Shown here one piece after another: positions 24,174 through 26,344 of a DNA stretch of 26,344 bases (positions are counted from its first letter, which is position 1; each line of letters begins with the position of its first letter). Location: contig DINI01000027.1 in the NCBI GenBank assembly GCA_002426755.1, positions 12,138 through 38,481 on the forward strand, in the 5' to 3' direction. The DNA comes from Flavobacteriaceae bacterium UBA5544. Its GTDB lineage: Bacteria; Bacteroidota; Bacteroidia; Flavobacteriales; Flavobacteriaceae. Under the pieces are notes generated by a model. That model saw only the letters and a list, made by a program, of their open reading frames with translations, searched no databases and was not told the origin of the DNA. A program made the translations under genes and the position numbers.

Positions 24174-24815
24174 TTAGCTGATCGTATAGACACCCAGGTA
24201 GGTACTGGTTGCTGCATCTTTGCCATTGGCAGTTGCAAAGGTTGCCCATAGGGTTACCTCCAGCCCCGACATAAATGCCGGCAGCCGAAGATTGGCCGTA
24301 GTGGCCCCTCTACTCGCATCGGCAATGAACGTCTGATAGATGTTCATACTTTCGTTATACGCCACTGCGACAAGTTGGTCACTTGCATCGGCATAGCCCT
24401 GCCCGCTGTTGTCTTCCCAAGAAAGTGCCAACACCTGACCCGGTTCAGAAGTCACACTTGGGTCTGCCAAGCCGCGCAGCTCACCTTTGCTGATGAGCAC
24501 TTTCTCGTAGTCCATTACCCACTCGTGAGAGACTTCCTGTACCGCTTCCAAAAGGTGGTACGACGTCGCCAAGTTAAAGACAGACTTATCGCCCTGCTTT
24601 TTGCCAAAGTACTTGCCCACCACGGGTTTTATAGGCGTCAGAAACTTGATGACCACGCTAAACTTTTCGCGCTGTGCCTCTTGCTCGCTTGTTGGTGTGT
24701 ACGCACCACGCACGGGTACACTTCGCATAATGTCTTTGCCTCTCCATCGGGCACCCACAACGTTGCCCACTTTACCAGAGAAACCTCCTAAAATTCCTTT
24801 TTCGTATGTTGCCAT
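24174..24815 (-). CDS. DUF6266 family protein
   Basis: The 213-residue protein is of the Bacteroidota family DUF6266. The defining N-terminal glycine-rich motif KGILGGFSGKVGNVVG (6-21) is followed by RWRGKDIMRSVP and, at about 45-55, QEAQREKFSVV. The rest is beta-rich and ends VYTIS, with no signal peptide, membrane helix or catalytic motif. The function is unknown. Its base composition differs from its surroundings: the 60-base blocks 24181-24240 and 24241-24300 hold 29 and 35 G/C, against 25 in a comparable block of the recombinase (25441-25500). It stands alone on the minus strand between an HTH gene and a recombinase, in a segment that looks accessory. Confidence 0.88.
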   Translation of the reverse strand: MATYEKGILGGFSGKVGNVVGARWRGKDIMRSVPVRGAYTPTSEQEAQREKFSVVIKFLTPIKPVVGKYFGKKQGDKSVFNLATSYHLLEAVQEVSHEWVMDYEKVLISKGELRGLADPSVTSEPGQVLALSWEDNSGQGYADASDQLVAVAYNESMNIYQTFIADASRGATTANLRLPAFMSGLEVTLWATFATANGKDAATSTYLGVYTIS

Positions 24816-25088
24816 AAGATTTGGGTTTAAAAATTAATAATCAGTTAAATTTTGACGAATGTAGCACTCGGCAAATTATCTTGCAAGAGCGTGTCCGCAA
24901 TTGTCCGCAATTGTCCACTTTGTGTGATTTTAGAGAGGTTTTCTCCCAGTTTTGTTCGGGTCTTGTTCGAGTGCGTATGCTTTGGATGGAGGTTTTTGCG
25001 AAGCAAGACCGAATATAAGCAACATATACTCTGGGTCGATTTTTTTTATACCTTTAATCACCTTCCCTTAAGAACGGTATTTAACTTT
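24816..25088. other. Divergent intergenic region of DUF6266 and recombinase with 10-bp direct repeats
   Basis: This 273-bp region separates two divergent genes. At 24891-24916 a decamer is repeated: GTGTCCGCAA, TTGTCCGCAA, then TTGTCCA. Two TTGTTCG copies follow in 24951-24971, and a small TTGC-GAA-GCAA hairpin lies near 24992-25003. TACCTTTA at 25049-25056 is a possible -7 box for the recombinase, 33 bp before its ATG. The frame of the recombinase stays open back to a TTG at 24852, but those residues (rich in Cys, Phe and Trp) do not look like protein. Confidence 0.5.
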
Positions 25089-26285
25089 ATGGCAACCATT
25101 ACCCTTACCCCCTTTCACCATCGCAATGCAGACCAGATTGCCATTGGTTTTGAATATGACGATACCCTAAAATCTTTTGTAAAAAAAATAAACGGTGTTT
25201 TGTGGAGCCAAACGCATCGAACGTTTTATGTACTCCATACAAAAGGACAGCTGCACCAACTGTTCACTTATTTTAAAGAAAAAGGATACTATGTAAACTA
25301 TTCAGCCTTTCAACAAAAAAATTCCAAACAGGTAGCACCAAAAAAACAATGGTCCAAGCCAGACAGCACCACACTCTACCAACAGTTACCATTGACCCAT
25401 AAAGAAGTTTTAAAGCGCTATGTGTCATACCTAAAGGGGAAACGATTAAGTGAGCAGACCATAAAGAGCTATGCCTACTTTGTGCTCCGCTTTTTGCATT
25501 TTAGGATAGCTAAAGACATCACTCTATGGAGCAATGCAGACCTAGACAAGTATATGAGCGAGGTAATTGCCAAAGAAAACTACAGCATTAGCAGCCATAG
25601 GCAGTGTGTAGGCGCATTGAAATATCTTACGGCTCTTTGCAGGGTAAGCGGATTTGATGCCAGCACCTATAAGCGTCCTAAAAAAAGCAGATACCTGCCC
25701 ACAGTGCTATCTATGGAAGAAACCATACGGCTTATACAGGTAACTAAAAACCTTAAACACCGCACCATTATTGCACTACTATATTCAAGCGGACTGCGCA
25801 TAGGCGAACTGTTACATTTACGCGTCAAAGATATTGATGTGTACCGCAACCAAGTATTTGTAAAAAATGGCAAAGGCCGAAAAGACCGCGTGGTAACGCT
25901 TGCCGAAAGCATAAAGCCACTTCTGTCAAACTATATAAATACCTATAAACCTATCAACTGGTTTATAGAAGGCAGAGATGGGCAGGCGTACAGTGACAGT
26001 AGTATCAGAAAGTTTTTGGGCAATAGCTGCAAGCAAGCCAGGATAATAAAAAGCGTGTCTCCTCATACCTTGCGTCACAGCTATGCCACTCATATGCTAG
26101 AGAATGGTGTAGACATCCGTTATATACAGGAGCTATTGGGACATAGCAAGCCAGAAACCACCATGATTTATACCCATGTAGCGCAAAAAGATTTGGCAAA
26201 GATTAGCAACCCGTTGGATATTGCAGTAGAACAAATAACAAAAACCGCAAATACGTACAAAAAAGTTACAATATCCCGCCAATGA
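25089..26285 (+). CDS. Tyrosine recombinase/integrase (XerC/D- and IntI-like catalytic domain)
   Basis: The 398-residue reading starts at the ATG at 25089; a longer TTG reading from 24852 is rejected. Three parts are seen. The first is an N-terminal arm domain (1 to about 75) with the LWSQTHRTFYVLH motif found in flavobacterial recombinases. The second is a SAM-like core-binding domain (about 99-190) with KGKRLSEQTIKSYAYFVLRF. The third is a catalytic domain with the full active site: Arg237 (SGLRIGEL), Lys262 (NGKGRKDR), His326 and Arg329 (HTLRH), His352 (LLGHS) and nucleophile Tyr361 (MIYTHV). The ending ISNPLD after the tyrosine recalls integron integrases, but their characteristic extra insertion before HTLRH is absent. 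It is complete and probably active. Confidence 0.93.
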   Translation: MATITLTPFHHRNADQIAIGFEYDDTLKSFVKKINGVLWSQTHRTFYVLHTKGQLHQLFTYFKEKGYYVNYSAFQQKNSKQVAPKKQWSKPDSTTLYQQLPLTHKEVLKRYVSYLKGKRLSEQTIKSYAYFVLRFLHFRIAKDITLWSNADLDKYMSEVIAKENYSISSHRQCVGALKYLTALCRVSGFDASTYKRPKKSRYLPTVLSMEETIRLIQVTKNLKHRTIIALLYSSGLRIGELLHLRVKDIDVYRNQVFVKNGKGRKDRVVTLAESIKPLLSNYINTYKPINWFIEGRDGQAYSDSSIRKFLGNSCKQARIIKSVSPHTLRHSYATHMLENGVDIRYIQELLGHSKPETTMIYTHVAQKDLAKISNPLDIAVEQITKTANTYKKVTISRQ

Positions 26286-26344
26286 ATGAGATAAATGATT
26301 ATTTTAGTGCTGATATAACGAGTTGCCACCCATTTAAGAAAAAT
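26282..26344 (+). CDS. Start of an ORF overlapping the recombinase stop codon (runs off the window)
   Basis: An ATG at 26282-26284 overlaps the recombinase TGA (26283-26285) as ATGA, the arrangement typical of translational coupling. The frame stays open for 21 codons to the window edge and begins MNEINDYFSADITSCHPFKK. The product cannot be recognised from so few residues. One possibility is a second protein of the same element, for example a transposase or a partner recombinase, but this is only a guess from the overlap. Confidence 0.35.
   Translation, partial: MNEINDYFSADITSCHPFKKN

Noticed and set aside
24852..25088. N-terminal extension of the recombinase from a TTG at 24852
   Set aside because: The 79 extra residues are rich in Cys, Trp and Phe without domain character and cross the 10-bp repeats. 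The ATG at 25089 begins a recognisable arm domain.
26311..26334. ATAACGAGTTG read as part of an integron attC-like site downstream of an integrase
   Set aside because: Only one short match to the AAC/GTT core is visible, the complementary half would be outside the window, and the bases lie inside an open reading frame.

Overview
The window looks like chromosomal DNA of a marine-type member of Flavobacteriaceae (Bacteroidota). The evidence is the low G+C content, the SusC/SusD pair, several lipoproteins with acidic Asp/Glu/Asn-rich residues after the lipobox cysteine, flavobacterial families (DUF6266, the DUF7033-type deacetylase, DUF1569), and promoters of the Bacteroidota type (TTTG, 19 bp, TAnnTTTG) instead of the E. 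coli type. Shine-Dalgarno sequences are largely absent, as is usual in this phylum.

Left part (1-3734): the minus-strand str operon rpsL-rpsG-fusA, with fusA cut by the window edge. A clear Bacteroidota promoter lies in front of rpsL. A divergent gene encodes a short Omp85/BamA-like outer membrane barrel.

Nutrient-uptake locus (3837-10680): a four-gene plus-strand operon made of a SusC-type TonB-dependent transporter, a SusD-type lipoprotein and two more surface lipoproteins, the second with a Calx-beta-like domain. It ends in a strong hairpin terminator. No hydrolase, sigma/anti-sigma pair or sensor lies beside it, so the substrate is unknown.

Housekeeping middle (10682-17304): rlmB (rRNA 2'-O-methyltransferase, apparently leaderless), a rhomboid protease, rarA (AAA+ replication-repair ATPase), two exported proteins of unknown function, a YjjG-like HAD phosphatase, and a DUF7033/polysaccharide-deacetylase-like protein that overlaps the HAD gene.

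Repeat-bearing part (17305-20063): radC and a divergent DUF1569 gene are bracketed by two composite arrays of 7-bp tandem repeats. Both arrays have the same left-to-right plan on the + strand. They are followed by an operon of a PaiB-like FMN-binding protein, a DUF2007 protein and a DUF486 membrane protein.

Right part (20070-26344): a minus-strand lipoprotein, then an operon of a dienelactone hydrolase, a CatE-like VOC dioxygenase and an APC permease. Last comes an accessory segment with an excisionase-like HTH protein, a G+C-richer DUF6266 gene, and a complete tyrosine recombinase whose stop codon overlaps the start of a further ORF running off the window.

The strongest candidates for something poorly described are the phase-locked composite heptamer arrays and the HTH/DUF6266/recombinase segment. 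No CRISPR array, rRNA or tRNA gene was seen.
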